A DNA stretch of 64,000 nt from Turneriella parva DSM 21527 (GTDB lineage Bacteria > Spirochaetota > Leptospiria > Turneriellales > Turneriellaceae). This document shows, piece by piece, positions 10,701-20,268 of this stretch. Made by a program: the position numbers and the translations under genes. Numbering within the stretch: the first letter of the stretch is position 1; every line of letters begins with the position of its first letter. The notes under the pieces were generated by a model that was not told where the DNA came from, did no database searches, and saw nothing but the letters and a program-made list of their open reading frames with translations. The stretch covers positions 4,216,001 through 4,280,000 of the forward strand of contig NC_018020.1 in assembly GCF_000266885.1 (NCBI RefSeq). The letters are read 5' to 3'.

Positions 10701-12353
10701 GAGAGTAATCGCGGTATCGGCGGTGACCTCAGCGTTATACGTTGCCGAGGCGCAGCTCGCGCCCGCGCCGGTGACGAGCGCGTAACGGTAGCTGATTGCT
10801 GCGCCTGTCGAAGATATCTGCAGTTCGTAGCCCGAAGTTTTGGTCGTCGTAGTCGGCTGCGCGACGGGGTCTATCCAATTGATGATCGTCGTCGGCGGTG
10901 TCGTGTCGATTGTCCAGGTGTATTTGGTGATAATCGGCGCTGTTGCGGTGCCTGTCCAGCCGCCCTGCCAGTAGAGCCCGCTCACGCTCTTGCCGATCGC
11001 GCACACGGTTTTTTGCGGCACAGTGTCAGAGAGCCCCGTCGCGGTGATCGGGGTTGTGAGCGGCTGCTCGGGCAGTGCGTCCCATCCGGTGCCGGTGTTA
11101 CAATCGGTACCGTCGACGATTTTGCCTTTGTAGGCCGCGGCGCCGCTCGAGCCGAGCACGTTCACGGTCACCGAAGTCATTACTGGTGTAATTGCGGTCA
11201 GGTCAGATAGCTGAAAGACCGCTTCGACCGCGCCCGTGTCGATGGTGTACGAATACGTGCCGCCTGCAACCGGTGCAGATTGTACATTGCCAGAAGCATC
11301 GATGCCGATAACGCGCACGCGCACCGAACCAGGTACCAGGTTCGCGGTATAGACCGCATTCGGTATCGCGAGGCCAGCACTTGCGAGATCGGGCGAACCG
11401 CGCCAGGTGTTCGTGACGCAGTCGTTGATGGTTCCGTTGTCGAGGCAATATCTGAAATAGGATACATCCGCCCCAACTGCACGCACACTGAGGCTCAGCG
11501 ACGCCGTCACCGATGCAGGCAGCGTCAATGGATCAAGCTGCGCGGTCGGCGCGACAGTGTCTTGCACCCACGACTTGGTGTAGACGTCAGCGGCAGTTTC
11601 GCTCTGCCAGTAGCCGTTCGTATGGCGGCCAATGATGTAGATCGTATGGAATCCCTCTGAGAGGCCGGTCACAGTCAGCGGGGTCGCAAGGGGGATATCA
11701 CCCGACCATGCGCCCGCATCGATTTTGTAGCGGTACGCTGTGGCATTCGCGCCGGTCAATATACCGTAGAGGCTCGTGTGGTTGTAGAACGGCGCATTGG
11801 TGCAGTTAGAACCCGAGCCGCTTGTCAACTGGCAAAGATTGATTACGCCCAGCGTCGCGGGCAGCGTGTTTGCGGTGTCGGTCGGGTTGCGCCAATCGAT
11901 GCTGGTGATCGCTGGCGACGGCAGGCCGGTAAAAGAAATCTGCAGCACGCCGTTCAAAACGCCCCCGTCGGTAGCGACGAGGTTGAGCATCGTGAGGTTA
12001 TATGAAATCGCCTGCTGAATTGTCGTCGTAATCACCAGTGTACGCGCATCGCCCGACTTTTTCGCGATGCCCGTAATTTGCAGGCCATTACTCAAAATGA
12101 AGTTGGCGCTATTGAGCCCCGTCGCGTCGGTACACTCTTTGGTCAATGTCACTTCGAACTGTGTGCTGGTGAGTGTCGCATGCGAAACGTACGCAGGCGG
12201 TGACCCTGCGGCTGGCGCAGCGGGGTCGAGCGGGCTCACTACGCCCGAATTATTCGACTCTTTCGTCTGGTCTTCATTGCCCGAGACCTTACCGCACGAG
12301 GCGGTGGTCAGCAGCGCGAGAAGCGCAATCAGTGTAACGGTTGTCTTTTTCAT
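7776..12353 (-). CDS. giant lipoprotein with Ig-like, regulatory and propeller-like repeats
   Basis: This protein of 1525 residues starts with a lipoprotein signal peptide, MKKTTVTLIALLALLTTASC, with C20 as lipidation site. The N-terminal half carries Ig-like repeats (TVAPTAQLDPLTLPASV; DTTPPTTIINWIDP). Around residue 720 lies a carboxypeptidase-regulatory-like domain (GRITGTLRSTSGTALSGVAV). From about 960 to 1270 some seven to nine repeats of about 40 residues follow, each like SGKYLIIRGGATTSVYLYDP, suggesting a kelch-type beta propeller. The C-terminus repeats the VLAWGNENPRDLDMHMVG domain of the downstream protein. A GGAAGG ribosome-binding site precedes the ATG. It is probably translated together with the following lipoprotein and displayed on the cell surface; the ligand is unknown. 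Confidence 0.82.
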   Translation of the reverse strand: MKKTTVTLIALLALLTTASCGKVSGNEDQTKESNNSGVVSPLDPAAPAAGSPPAYVSHATLTSTQFEVTLTKECTDATGLNSANFILSNGLQITGIAKKSGDARTLVITTTIQQAISYNLTMLNLVATDGGVLNGVLQISFTGLPSPAITSIDWRNPTDTANTLPATLGVINLCQLTSGSGSNCTNAPFYNHTSLYGILTGANATAYRYKIDAGAWSGDIPLATPLTVTGLSEGFHTIYIIGRHTNGYWQSETAADVYTKSWVQDTVAPTAQLDPLTLPASVTASLSLSVRAVGADVSYFRYCLDNGTINDCVTNTWRGSPDLASAGLAIPNAVYTANLVPGSVRVRVIGIDASGNVQSAPVAGGTYSYTIDTGAVEAVFQLSDLTAITPVMTSVTVNVLGSSGAAAYKGKIVDGTDCNTGTGWDALPEQPLTTPITATGLSDTVPQKTVCAIGKSVSGLYWQGGWTGTATAPIITKYTWTIDTTPPTTIINWIDPVAQPTTTTKTSGYELQISSTGAAISYRYALVTGAGASCASATYNAEVTADTAITLGAPAVATTGVTVYKVCVIGKDAAGNWQPVSSATSTAEWTVDAEPPANNPSFTAASSSVASFGTPVINFFIDNGSATSDTQTYRIQVAKDTGFTQIISDTNVPSCKNIVLPDCPAALGTKQFTIAVDPYTSGSIYARVQAGDPYGNFRSDFSAVSAEHYVRGRITGTLRSTSGTALSGVAVRLYQASPCVLDAGDANVCSLAATYADQTTNASGVFTFTNVRTGKNLYRVIAARGDATYRAAAKRSVSVQAEGASANTVTNVGTMTLVPQSATAAQDVVAKVVDADDGWMLGYAEVKLVDALGLTVGTAVRSTYNSGCTTVAPIGDPPSNIPKQQFSSGGICGDVLFTNVTPGNYSIEVTGNSWAANQQVYNLLRQENVVVPGLPEARTLIIRAGNTTGSNIYDPITNAVRNGPPITGSPNTASHGFRIATGLYASKYMLIDGNSNTTRVYNPIDNGTFAGPNLNAAANTGSMSLTVTAGVHNGKYIIFHGSATTSDLYDPAANTMTASGITLPAALGAGAHGVAITSGIQSGKYLIIRGGATTSVYLYDPATHGFSTPVYTLPATAGAGAFSTLITSGANSDKILIVLGNGTMNTALYDLATDTMAAGPGLSANAGAGANAFTLTAGSEAGNTVIVHGGGTNTSSLYNASSGLFAAGPGLPANAGDGSHNFAIDSGLNAGRRFVVLGNNSTSTAFFDPTAAPISAAFSAGPALTGNVNTGGYAITVAPVSAGRLPLVRTLVGQDLKIVLAWGNENPRDLDMHMVGTLPSGQTHTNPSDNCDNTKFHVNWIRNAGNWQQQYSAKTRSFIQPDPAYQGQQFFPLNPDTTSALVQDATTGFGPEAINLIGGYTNGTYWFTVVNYSQWIPAVTDTKANQQWDVTNVQLKVYDADGLAFEMTATEPSVAPTALAPAGLVAGCGLGGVTDWQQCELWQAFAMTVSGSGSAGRSFTPVNRYVNWNDGGGGYDSSKCNLSGF

Positions 12354-12425
12354 GTTTTGCCTTCCGTTCTCTTACGTTCTCTTAGACGAATTGCCTCTCT
12401 TATGTACGACATTTGCACCCTGGCA

Positions 12426-12455
12426 ACTATAGCAAGCCCGCGGTGATTATGTCAC
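12426..12455 (-). promoter_or_regulatory. candidate sigma-70 promoter for the giant lipoprotein pair
   Basis: On the minus strand GTGACA (12450-12455) and TATAGT (12426-12431) are separated by 18 bases. The implied start leaves a leader of about 65 bases, which carries two tandem copies of TAAGAGAACG before the GGAAGG ribosome-binding site. Confidence 0.45.
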
Positions 12456-12475
12456 CTGCAACTTCGCCGCAAAAG

Positions 12476-13231
12476 TCAGAAGATCATCATGGTCGCGCCG
12501 AAGCCGATGCGCAGCGCCATGCCGATTTTTTCTTCAAAATACACAAAGTGGTCAATGACCATGATCGCCTGCCAACGCCTGTCGAAGTCGTAGGCTGTGA
12601 CAAACCCATATTTCATGATGATGTCGCCTGAAACTGCCCGAATGTTACCCACGGGGGTTTTCGTGTCAGACGTGATGTTGGTGAGACCGAAGCCGAGGTA
12701 TGGCACAAAGCGCAGCGTGAATTTGGGTGAAAACGGCACATCGTATGCTTTGCCGATAGCCCCGGCGTTGGTTACGAAATCCGCATCGGTATCCTGGCCG
12801 ACCTTGCTCAGCACCGAAGTGCCTTTAACCTTGTAGAAACTAAATTCGTAGATCAGCAGCGTATTTTCAAATATTTTGGATTTAGGCAGTTTAATAAAGC
12901 TTGTCTCTGCCGAAGCCCAGAAGCTGCCACCGAAACCCATATTGAGCACCTGAGCAGCCTGGCCTATCGGTATGGTCATCGGGCCATAAAGCCCCACGCG
13001 CAGGTCGAGCATGCTGCGCTTCCACGGGCGGCCGTAGTTGTTCGCGGCGCTGAGTTCACCCTCGGTTAATGCCTCGGCCGGTGGTTCTTCAGTTTTGCCC
13101 TTGGTTTTCGCGTCGGGTTTCTTGATCGCCACTTTTTTGGCAGGTGCGGGTGCAGGCAGCTTTGCCTGTGCCCAAAGGGGCAGCACAAGCTGCGCGAGGC
13201 AAAGCAAAAGCAGCTGATGTTTCAACGCCAT
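12476..13231 (-). CDS. predicted outer-membrane beta-barrel protein
   Basis: I do not recognise a named family. The 251-residue protein has a signal peptide (MALKHQLLLLCLAQLVLPLWAQA), then a 40-residue linker rich in K, P, A and E, then amphipathic strands typical of a small barrel (LDLRVGLYGPMTI, GFGGSFWASAETSF, FTLRFVPYLGFGL, MALRIGFGATMMIF). It ends in phenylalanine, as many outer-membrane barrels do for BAM recognition. Its start follows the groEL terminator by about 70 bases, so it is likely its own transcription unit. The linker could contact peptidoglycan or another periplasmic partner, which is only a guess. Confidence 0.65.
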   Translation of the reverse strand: MALKHQLLLLCLAQLVLPLWAQAKLPAPAPAKKVAIKKPDAKTKGKTEEPPAEALTEGELSAANNYGRPWKRSMLDLRVGLYGPMTIPIGQAAQVLNMGFGGSFWASAETSFIKLPKSKIFENTLLIYEFSFYKVKGTSVLSKVGQDTDADFVTNAGAIGKAYDVPFSPKFTLRFVPYLGFGLTNITSDTKTPVGNIRAVSGDIIMKYGFVTAYDFDRRWQAIMVIDHFVYFEEKIGMALRIGFGATMMIF

Positions 13232-13300
13232 CTGTTTCTCTTATCGGTACTCCCGTGTACTCAACTCTATGCGACGGAGAAAAAATTAGCCATACAACAA

Positions 13301-13326
13301 AAAAAGGCACCTTGCGGTGCCTTTTT
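13301..13326 (-). terminator. intrinsic terminator of groES-groEL
   Basis: GGCACC, loop TTGC, GGTGCC is flanked by A-runs and T-runs on both sides, so it reads as a U-tract terminator on either strand. It lies 40 bases past the groEL stop. Confidence 0.88.
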
Positions 13327-13332
13327 AGGGTT

Positions 13333-13359
13333 TTTGAGTGTTGCACAGCAACACTCAAA
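13333..13359. repeat. perfect 12-bp hairpin next to the groEL stop
   Basis: TTTGAGTGTTGC and its exact complement surround a 3-base loop. It sits between the groEL stop and the U-tract terminator, giving two tandem hairpins after groEL. Confidence 0.6.
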
Positions 13360-13366
13360 GAACGGA

Positions 13367-15019
<1,653 letters not shown>

Positions 15020-15027
15020 TTAAGTGA

Positions 15028-15315
15028 CTATTCAACGATTGCGAGAATGTCTGATTCGCGCACGATGAGGTATTCTTTGCCACCGTCTTTGATTTCGGTG
15101 CCGCTGTACTTACCGTAGAGCACCTTCTGGCCGGCTTTCACCTGCATCGGTACGGTTTTGCCGTCGTCTGCAACTTTGCCTGGGCCTGCTGCCACAACTA
15201 CACCAACGGTGGGTTTTTCTTTTGCCGTGTCGGGTATAAAAATGTTCCCGATTTTTTCTTCTTTTTCGGGCGCCGCTTCAATGAGAACACGGTCAGCCAA
15301 TGGTTTTATCGCCAT
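15028..15315 (-). CDS. groES: co-chaperonin GroES
   Basis: This 95-residue protein caps the GroEL ring. It begins [21 protein letters not shown] and contains the mobile loop and the [31 protein letters not shown] ending typical of GroES, cited here in parts. The frame is open for 39 codons upstream, but the conserved N-terminus and a GGAGG five to nine bases before this ATG set the start at 15315. It heads the groES-groEL operon. Confidence 0.97.
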   Translation of the reverse strand: MAIKPLADRVLIEAAPEKEEKIGNIFIPDTAKEKPTVGVVVAAGPGKVADDGKTVPMQVKAGQKVLYGKYSGTEIKDGGKEYLIVRESDILAIVE

Positions 15316-15365
15316 ATAGATTCCTCCTAACAACCTCGCGCGTACCGAGCCCGGCAGAGTGGCAA

Positions 15366-15400
15366 TTTCAGATCGTGCGGCAATACCGCACGATCTGAAA
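15366..15400 (-). promoter_or_regulatory. 15-bp perfect hairpin in the groES leader
   Basis: TTTCAGATCGTGCGG and its exact complement surround a 5-base loop (CAATA). It lies between the CIRCE-like operator and the groES ribosome-binding site, so it would be transcribed as part of the leader. It may stabilise the mRNA or act in control; no U-tract follows. Confidence 0.6.
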
Positions 15401-15469
15401 CTGCGTCCCAACCTGAGCTGACGCACGAGCACTCGTAACGAGTTATGCTATCACTCCGAAATGGAATTG

Positions 15470-15503
15470 TTAGCACTCTCGCTACCTTAGTGCCAATTTA
15501 TTA
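15470..15503 (-). promoter_or_regulatory. degenerate CIRCE operator and -10 region of groESL
   Basis: The consensus CIRCE is TTAGCACTC-N9-GAGTGCTAA. Here one arm is perfect (TTAGCACTC, 15470-15478) and the other, TAGTGCCAA (15488-15496), matches at 7 of 9 positions, with the exact 9-base spacer. A TAATAA at 15498-15503 on the minus strand could be the -10 hexamer, placing the operator over the transcription start. HrcA repression is the known role of this element. Confidence 0.8.
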
Positions 15504-15592
15504 AATTCAGACAGGACGGCAAAAAAAATTGCAATCCTCCATTTTGGTGATACACACCCCTGCCGGTGAGCCTAGGGGAACTTTAAGTGATT

Positions 15593-16717
15593 CTAGCGCA
15601 GGTTCGCCTGGTAGTCACCTGTCACGGGCACCTCGTCGTCATAGCCAAAGGGAGCGATATTGTAAGTGACCTGAAACGAGGCAGATACCGTCGTGGCCGG
15701 CGCTGCTGAGGAGTCGCTATATTCGGTGTGCCGCAGAGATTGCCGATTCACGGTGAAAACAGCCCAAACGCCGCCGCGAAAGCGGTAGGTATAAGAGACG
15801 ACCGGTTCAAAGCTGAGCGTCCAAGAGGTTGTTGTTCTGGAGGCGAACACGTCTTGTGAAAAAACCGTCGGAGCCACACTGATAGAAAATAGAGAAGGCC
15901 CGTGCTCAAGCACGACCGCCGTGGGCCATTTCACCTCTCGTGCCAGCGAATAAGAACCGTATTTGCCGTATGCGAACGCGAGTCCCGTAAAGAGCTGCAA
16001 GTTATTTGCCCTGTAGCGCCAGGTGTGCGAAGCCCGGTAGCGCTCAACGTCTTGTGCAAGCTGGGCATTGAGCGCAAAAACGGCCCGCCAGGTATAAGAA
16101 ATGTCAAAGCGCACGCGGGCCGCATGGTACTGTTCAGGCCTGTCGGGTACACCAGGGCCGGCGCTTTGAAACTCACGTAACTGATTTTTCGCGGTACTGG
16201 CGCCCTGTTCGATCAACCGCGATGACAAGTCGAGCCCCCACGAGTTGAAGAAAAGACTCGTCGTGAAGGCACCCGTGCCAAGCGTGCCGGGCTCCCCCAC
16301 GTTCCACGAGCGCATACCGCCGGCCTCTAAGCCAAAGCTTATAAATCGGAAAAAATAACTGGCCATGATTTTAGTATAGTTCTGCGTTTGCCGCGATTCT
16401 TTCTCGCATGTGCCGCAGAGCGTGCGCGACAGAGCGCCGATGCGAAACGCCGAGATCTGGCCAAAGGCAAATAAATCACCACCGACGAAGTGCGACGATT
16501 CGTGGTAAATAGTATGGGATGCAGGCTTATACTGATAGCTGGGCGCGATAAAGCCACCGCCCCCTCTCAATTGGTGCGGCACAGAAAAGCTGAAGTTCGT
16601 CAGATCAGACTGAACATCTACCGCATCACCCGGGCGAAAACCGGTCGCGTCGTAAAAAGCGAAAATGCTGCCGAGAGGCAAACATGCCACTGCCACCGAC
16701 AACAGTGAGGTGCGCAT
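15593..16717 (-). CDS. predicted outer-membrane barrel protein
   Basis: I do not recognise this 374-residue protein. It has a signal peptide (MRTSLLSVAVACLPLGSIFAF) and then alternating hydrophobic/polar strands rich in aromatic residues (SYFFRFISFGLEAGGM, AFTTSLFFNSWGLDLSSRL, VRFDISYTWRAVFALNAQL, WTLSFEPVVSYTYRF, VSASFQVTYNIAPF), which suggests a beta barrel of about 14 to 16 strands. A loop with two cysteines (TLCGTCEKES) could form a disulfide. The C-terminus does not end in an aromatic residue. It is transcribed away from aroG and toward groES, 160 bases apart. A porin or a transport barrel is possible. Confidence 0.6.
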   Translation of the reverse strand: MRTSLLSVAVACLPLGSIFAFYDATGFRPGDAVDVQSDLTNFSFSVPHQLRGGGGFIAPSYQYKPASHTIYHESSHFVGGDLFAFGQISAFRIGALSRTLCGTCEKESRQTQNYTKIMASYFFRFISFGLEAGGMRSWNVGEPGTLGTGAFTTSLFFNSWGLDLSSRLIEQGASTAKNQLREFQSAGPGVPDRPEQYHAARVRFDISYTWRAVFALNAQLAQDVERYRASHTWRYRANNLQLFTGLAFAYGKYGSYSLAREVKWPTAVVLEHGPSLFSISVAPTVFSQDVFASRTTTSWTLSFEPVVSYTYRFRGGVWAVFTVNRQSLRHTEYSDSSAAPATTVSASFQVTYNIAPFGYDDEVPVTGDYQANLR

Positions 16718-16844
16718 ATTGGCGGGCAGTGCATCGCCTGCAGGCTGTCAAATTCTATCAGCGTACGCTGGGCGCAAACCCGCATATGAGGGGCAAAAGA
16801 AGAAAAACAGGGCAATCTTTGTTATATTTTGACGAGAATTGAGA

Positions 16845-17897
16845 ATGACCACAGACGATTTACGCATTCAGGGCCTGAAGCCTTTAATACCCCCTGCAAT
16901 CCTCATTGAAGAAATACCCCTGCCCTATGCCGGGCAGACCTTTGTGAACACGGCGCGCGAGCATGTGAATAAGATCGTGAAGGGTGAAGACGACCGCCTG
17001 TTGGTGGTTGTTGGCCCGTGCTCGATACACGATACCAAAGCGGCAATCGAATATGCCGAAAAGCTGCAGAAGTTGCGCGCGCAGCACGCGGCCGACCTCG
17101 AGGTGGTGATGCGCGTCTATTTCGAAAAGCCGCGCACCCGCTCGGGCTGGAAAGGGCTTATCAACGACCCGCACATCGACGGTTCGTTTAGCATTAACGA
17201 AGGCTTGAGAATCGCGCGTAAACTTCTGGTCGACCTGACCGCGATGGGTCTGCCCATCGGCTGCGAGTTTCTCGACACCATCAGCCCGCAGTTCATCGCC
17301 GACTGCGTCAGCTGGGGCGCAATCGGTGCGCGCACGACCGAAAGCCAGGTGCATCGCGAACTCGCTTCAGGCCTTTCGATGGCGGTCGGCTTCAAGAACG
17401 GCACCGACGGCAATACAAAAATTGCGATCGACGCAATTCACGCGGCGCAGGCCGCGCACCATTTCTTGTCGATTACCAAACAGGGAGTGGCGGCCATCGT
17501 GCACACTAAAGGTAACCCCGTAGGGCATCTGATTCTGCGCGGCTCGACGCAGGGCCCAAATTACGAAGCGGCGTTCATCAAAAAAACAGCGCAAGAGCTG
17601 AAAGCAGCCGAACTGCGCGAAGGTCTCATCGTCGACTGCAGCCATGGCAATTCTTCGAAAGACCATAACCGCCAGCCGATCGTGGCGCAGAATATCGCTG
17701 AGCAGCTTGCAGCCGGTGAAAGGGCCATCGTGGGTGTGATGCTCGAAAGCCATTTAAAAGCCGGCAACCAGAAAGAGGCTCCGCTGGCGAAGCTCGAATA
17801 TGGCAAGTCGATCACCGATGCCTGCATCGCGTTTGACGACACCGAAAAAGTTCTGCATGCGCTCGCAGCCGGCGTCAGATCGCGCAGAGGTAAATAA
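16845..17897 (+). CDS. aroG: 3-deoxy-7-phosphoheptulonate synthase, class I
   Basis: DAHP synthase joins phosphoenolpyruvate and erythrose 4-phosphate, the first step of the shikimate pathway. Class I marks are clear: DDLRIQGLKPLIPP at the N-terminus as in the E. coli enzymes, VVVGPCSIHD, MRVYFEKPRTRSGWKG, GARTTESQVHRELASGLS, VGFKNGTDG, GNPVGHLILRGS and VDCSHGNSSKDHNRQ. The start ATG at 16845 is preferred over a TTG two codons earlier because it gives the usual N-terminus. Length is 350 residues, standard for the family. Which aromatic amino acid inhibits it cannot be read with confidence. It stands alone, followed by a structured repeat. Confidence 0.95.
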   Translation: MTTDDLRIQGLKPLIPPAILIEEIPLPYAGQTFVNTAREHVNKIVKGEDDRLLVVVGPCSIHDTKAAIEYAEKLQKLRAQHAADLEVVMRVYFEKPRTRSGWKGLINDPHIDGSFSINEGLRIARKLLVDLTAMGLPIGCEFLDTISPQFIADCVSWGAIGARTTESQVHRELASGLSMAVGFKNGTDGNTKIAIDAIHAAQAAHHFLSITKQGVAAIVHTKGNPVGHLILRGSTQGPNYEAAFIKKTAQELKAAELREGLIVDCSHGNSSKDHNRQPIVAQNIAEQLAAGERAIVGVMLESHLKAGNQKEAPLAKLEYGKSITDACIAFDDTEKVLHALAAGVRSRRGK

Positions 17898-18058
17898 GGA
17901 GCTGCGCGGCAGGTCGCAAAACGACGAATTTCAGGAAAAGTTCCGCGATTTTCGAAGCGAAAATCGCTCTATGAACGGGCTGAGGCCCGCTTTTCCCGAA
18001 TTTCGTCGTTTTGCTATTGCTCTGAAATTTCGAATATGGCGACCCGCCGCGCAGCTCC
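17898..18058. repeat. structured repeat element, copy A (about 160 bp)
   Basis: The ends are inverted: GGAGCTGCGCGGCAGGTCGC at 17898-17917 pairs at 19 of 20 positions with 18039-18058. A second pair of arms (GCAAAACGACGAATTTC against GAATTTCGTCGTTTTGC) pairs at 16 of 17. Inside are two hairpins, GCGATTTTCG/CGAAAATCGC and CGGGC/GCCCG. A second copy lies in the opposite orientation at about 53055-53214, with a nearly identical core. Confidence 0.85.
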
Positions 18059-18103
18059 TAAATAATCGATTGCGGGGCTGCCCCGCGATCAAAGGTAATC
18101 CCC

Positions 18104-20257
18104 ATGCAAGTGACTGAGATTACCCACGGCGTCGTTGTCGGCCGCACTGACAAGCGCACCGTGCTGTTCGGCTGCCCGCCAGAAGTGATCAAGCACCTGA
18201 TGGTGAAGGGTATCGGTAGCCCCGATGTCATCGTTCTGCCAGATACGCCGTACCGCTTTAACGTGCTGCAAAATTGTACGGAGTTTCCTCTTTACTATTT
18301 CTTGTTCGTTGAGCGAAACTTTATGCAGGGCAAGAAACTCACGATCGTGGGCACGGCGCTGCATCTCAAGGCGAACCGAAAGCTTCTGCGCCTGACGCTT
18401 TTAGGCCCCACACGCAAAGAGTACGATGCGCTCGGGCAAAGCCCCTGGTTCGACGAACTCTACCGCGAGGCGCGGGCAATCTCGGTCAAAAACAGCGAAG
18501 GTAGAGAATTCTCCATCGACGATTTTGTGGATTTCGTACCTTTTCAAAACGGCGTCGCCCGCCTCGCCGACGGCACTGAAATTTTTCACAACGCCCGCGA
18601 CCAGTACAGGTTGAACGGTGAAAATATCGATATTCGCTTCGACACACCACAAGACCCGCCATACGACCTGCGCAGCGATTTCACGACGACGCTGCCTTCG
18701 CAGTTTGGCGTCACGGTTCTGGGGGGTGCCTCGGGTTTTATCGCCGATAAACCGTGCTCGGGCCTCGTGCTGCACTACAACTCAGAGCACATGCTGATCG
18801 ACTGCGTTCCCTACCTCGAACAGGCGCTGAATGCCCGGGGCATCTCGAGTACTGAAATCCGTTCGCTTTTTCTGACGCATATTCATGACGACCATTGCAA
18901 CATTTTTCCGCTGCTGAGGCTCTCAAACAAGGTGCGCCTCATTGCCACCAAAGAAATTTTCTGGATGGCGATGATGAAACTTTCGTTGCAGACGATGCTG
19001 CCGATCGATGATCTCAAACAGATGTTCCAGTTTGTCGAGGTGAAACCGTACGAAACGACTGAATTTTTCGGCCTGTCGATTGAGCCTCATTATACCGTGC
19101 ATTCGATACCGACGATCGGCGCTACGTTTAGAATGAAAGAAGGGAACAGCTCGCGCAGCATCGTCTTTATCGGCGACAACAAATCGTTCACAGACATCGA
19201 GCAGATGGTTGCGCAGGGTATCGTGCGGCACGAGAAATTCGATGTGCTGAAACAACTTTATACAGAACCGCATGACATTCTGTTCGCCGACGGCGGCATG
19301 GGAATTCTGCACGGAAACCCGCGCGATGCGCTGAAGTCGCAGGCTGACCGCATTGTCTTCATGCACCTTGAGAAGCTGCCGCCAGAATTCGACGCAACGT
19401 TCTCGCACGCAACTCATGGCAAACGCTATAACATCATTCAGGGCAGCTACGACTCGTACATGATTCGCACGATGCACATCTTGAGCGATTCTTTTCACAA
19501 TATTTCGCACGACTGGGCGACTGCGCTCATGAACAACTTCAGAATCGTCACGTTCAATTCGGGTGATATTATCTTTAAACAGAACGAAGCCTCAAAGGGG
19601 CTGATCTATATAATACTCACCGGCAGCTGCAGCGTCATGTACCATGACGGCAAGACACTGAGCGAGAAGGCTCGCAAAGAAGCCGGAGATTTCGTCGGCG
19701 AAATGGCGGTGCTCGACGACAACAAGGTGCGCTCGGCATCGATTGTTGCGGCGACCCCGGTGACGCTTTGCGCGATCGATGAAAAGCTGTTTCACGAATT
19801 TCTGATCGCAGAGAACCGCGTCGACGAAATGCGCCACCTGTGGAAAGTGCGGTCAGAGATCGAGCGGTTCTGGCCGTTTGCCCAGTTCGCCGATAACGTC
19901 AAAGACCGTATCGCGCGGGCGGCTGTGAGGCTGCGTGTCGCTTCGGGTGACACGCTCGTCGAACAGGGTAAAAGCGACGGCGAGTTCTTTATTATTCTTT
20001 CAGGCGAATACAGCGTGCGCCACAACGGCATCGAAATTAAGATTCTGCGCGCAGGCGATATGTTCGGTGAATACGGCTCGCTCGATTCAACTGCGCGCAA
20101 TGCCACCGTGACGGCGCTTGCAAACGGCGAAGTTATTGAAGTTGCGCGCGGTGAAATTCGCAAGATAATCGAATCGGCGCCGATATTTAATTTCAGCATG
20201 CGCGAGCTCATGATGCGGCGCTCGCGCGAACTGAAGCTGCTCGACCGTGGGGGCTAA
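18104..20257 (+). CDS. metallo-beta-lactamase-fold protein with two cyclic-nucleotide-binding domains
   Basis: This 717-residue protein joins three parts. Residues 1-210 form a domain I do not recognise. The metallo-beta-lactamase core follows, with the metal motif THIHDDHC near residues 258-265, a GDNKSF strand and DGGMGILHG. Residues about 475-590 and 600-710 are two cNMP-binding domains, each with a phosphate-binding cassette: GDFVGEMAVLDDNKVRSAS and GDMFGEYGSLDSTARNATV, both keeping the key glutamate and arginine. It is therefore a cAMP- or cGMP-sensing hydrolase-like enzyme of unknown substrate. It ends tail to tail with an adenylate cyclase gene, the two stop codons overlapping in CTAA. 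The start ATG is preceded by a weak AAAGG. Confidence 0.85.
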   Translation: MQVTEITHGVVVGRTDKRTVLFGCPPEVIKHLMVKGIGSPDVIVLPDTPYRFNVLQNCTEFPLYYFLFVERNFMQGKKLTIVGTALHLKANRKLLRLTLLGPTRKEYDALGQSPWFDELYREARAISVKNSEGREFSIDDFVDFVPFQNGVARLADGTEIFHNARDQYRLNGENIDIRFDTPQDPPYDLRSDFTTTLPSQFGVTVLGGASGFIADKPCSGLVLHYNSEHMLIDCVPYLEQALNARGISSTEIRSLFLTHIHDDHCNIFPLLRLSNKVRLIATKEIFWMAMMKLSLQTMLPIDDLKQMFQFVEVKPYETTEFFGLSIEPHYTVHSIPTIGATFRMKEGNSSRSIVFIGDNKSFTDIEQMVAQGIVRHEKFDVLKQLYTEPHDILFADGGMGILHGNPRDALKSQADRIVFMHLEKLPPEFDATFSHATHGKRYNIIQGSYDSYMIRTMHILSDSFHNISHDWATALMNNFRIVTFNSGDIIFKQNEASKGLIYIILTGSCSVMYHDGKTLSEKARKEAGDFVGEMAVLDDNKVRSASIVAATPVTLCAIDEKLFHEFLIAENRVDEMRHLWKVRSEIERFWPFAQFADNVKDRIARAAVRLRVASGDTLVEQGKSDGEFFIILSGEYSVRHNGIEIKILRAGDMFGEYGSLDSTARNATVTALANGEVIEVARGEIRKIIESAPIFNFSMRELMMRRSRELKLLDRGG

Positions 20258-20268
20258 GCCGCAGCCCC
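20250..20268. terminator. short hairpin over two overlapping stop codons
   Basis: GGGGCT and AGCCCC flank a 7-base loop. The first arm contains the start of both overlapping stops (TAA on plus, TAG on minus). It could work as a shared weak bidirectional terminator; there is no U-tract. Confidence 0.4.
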
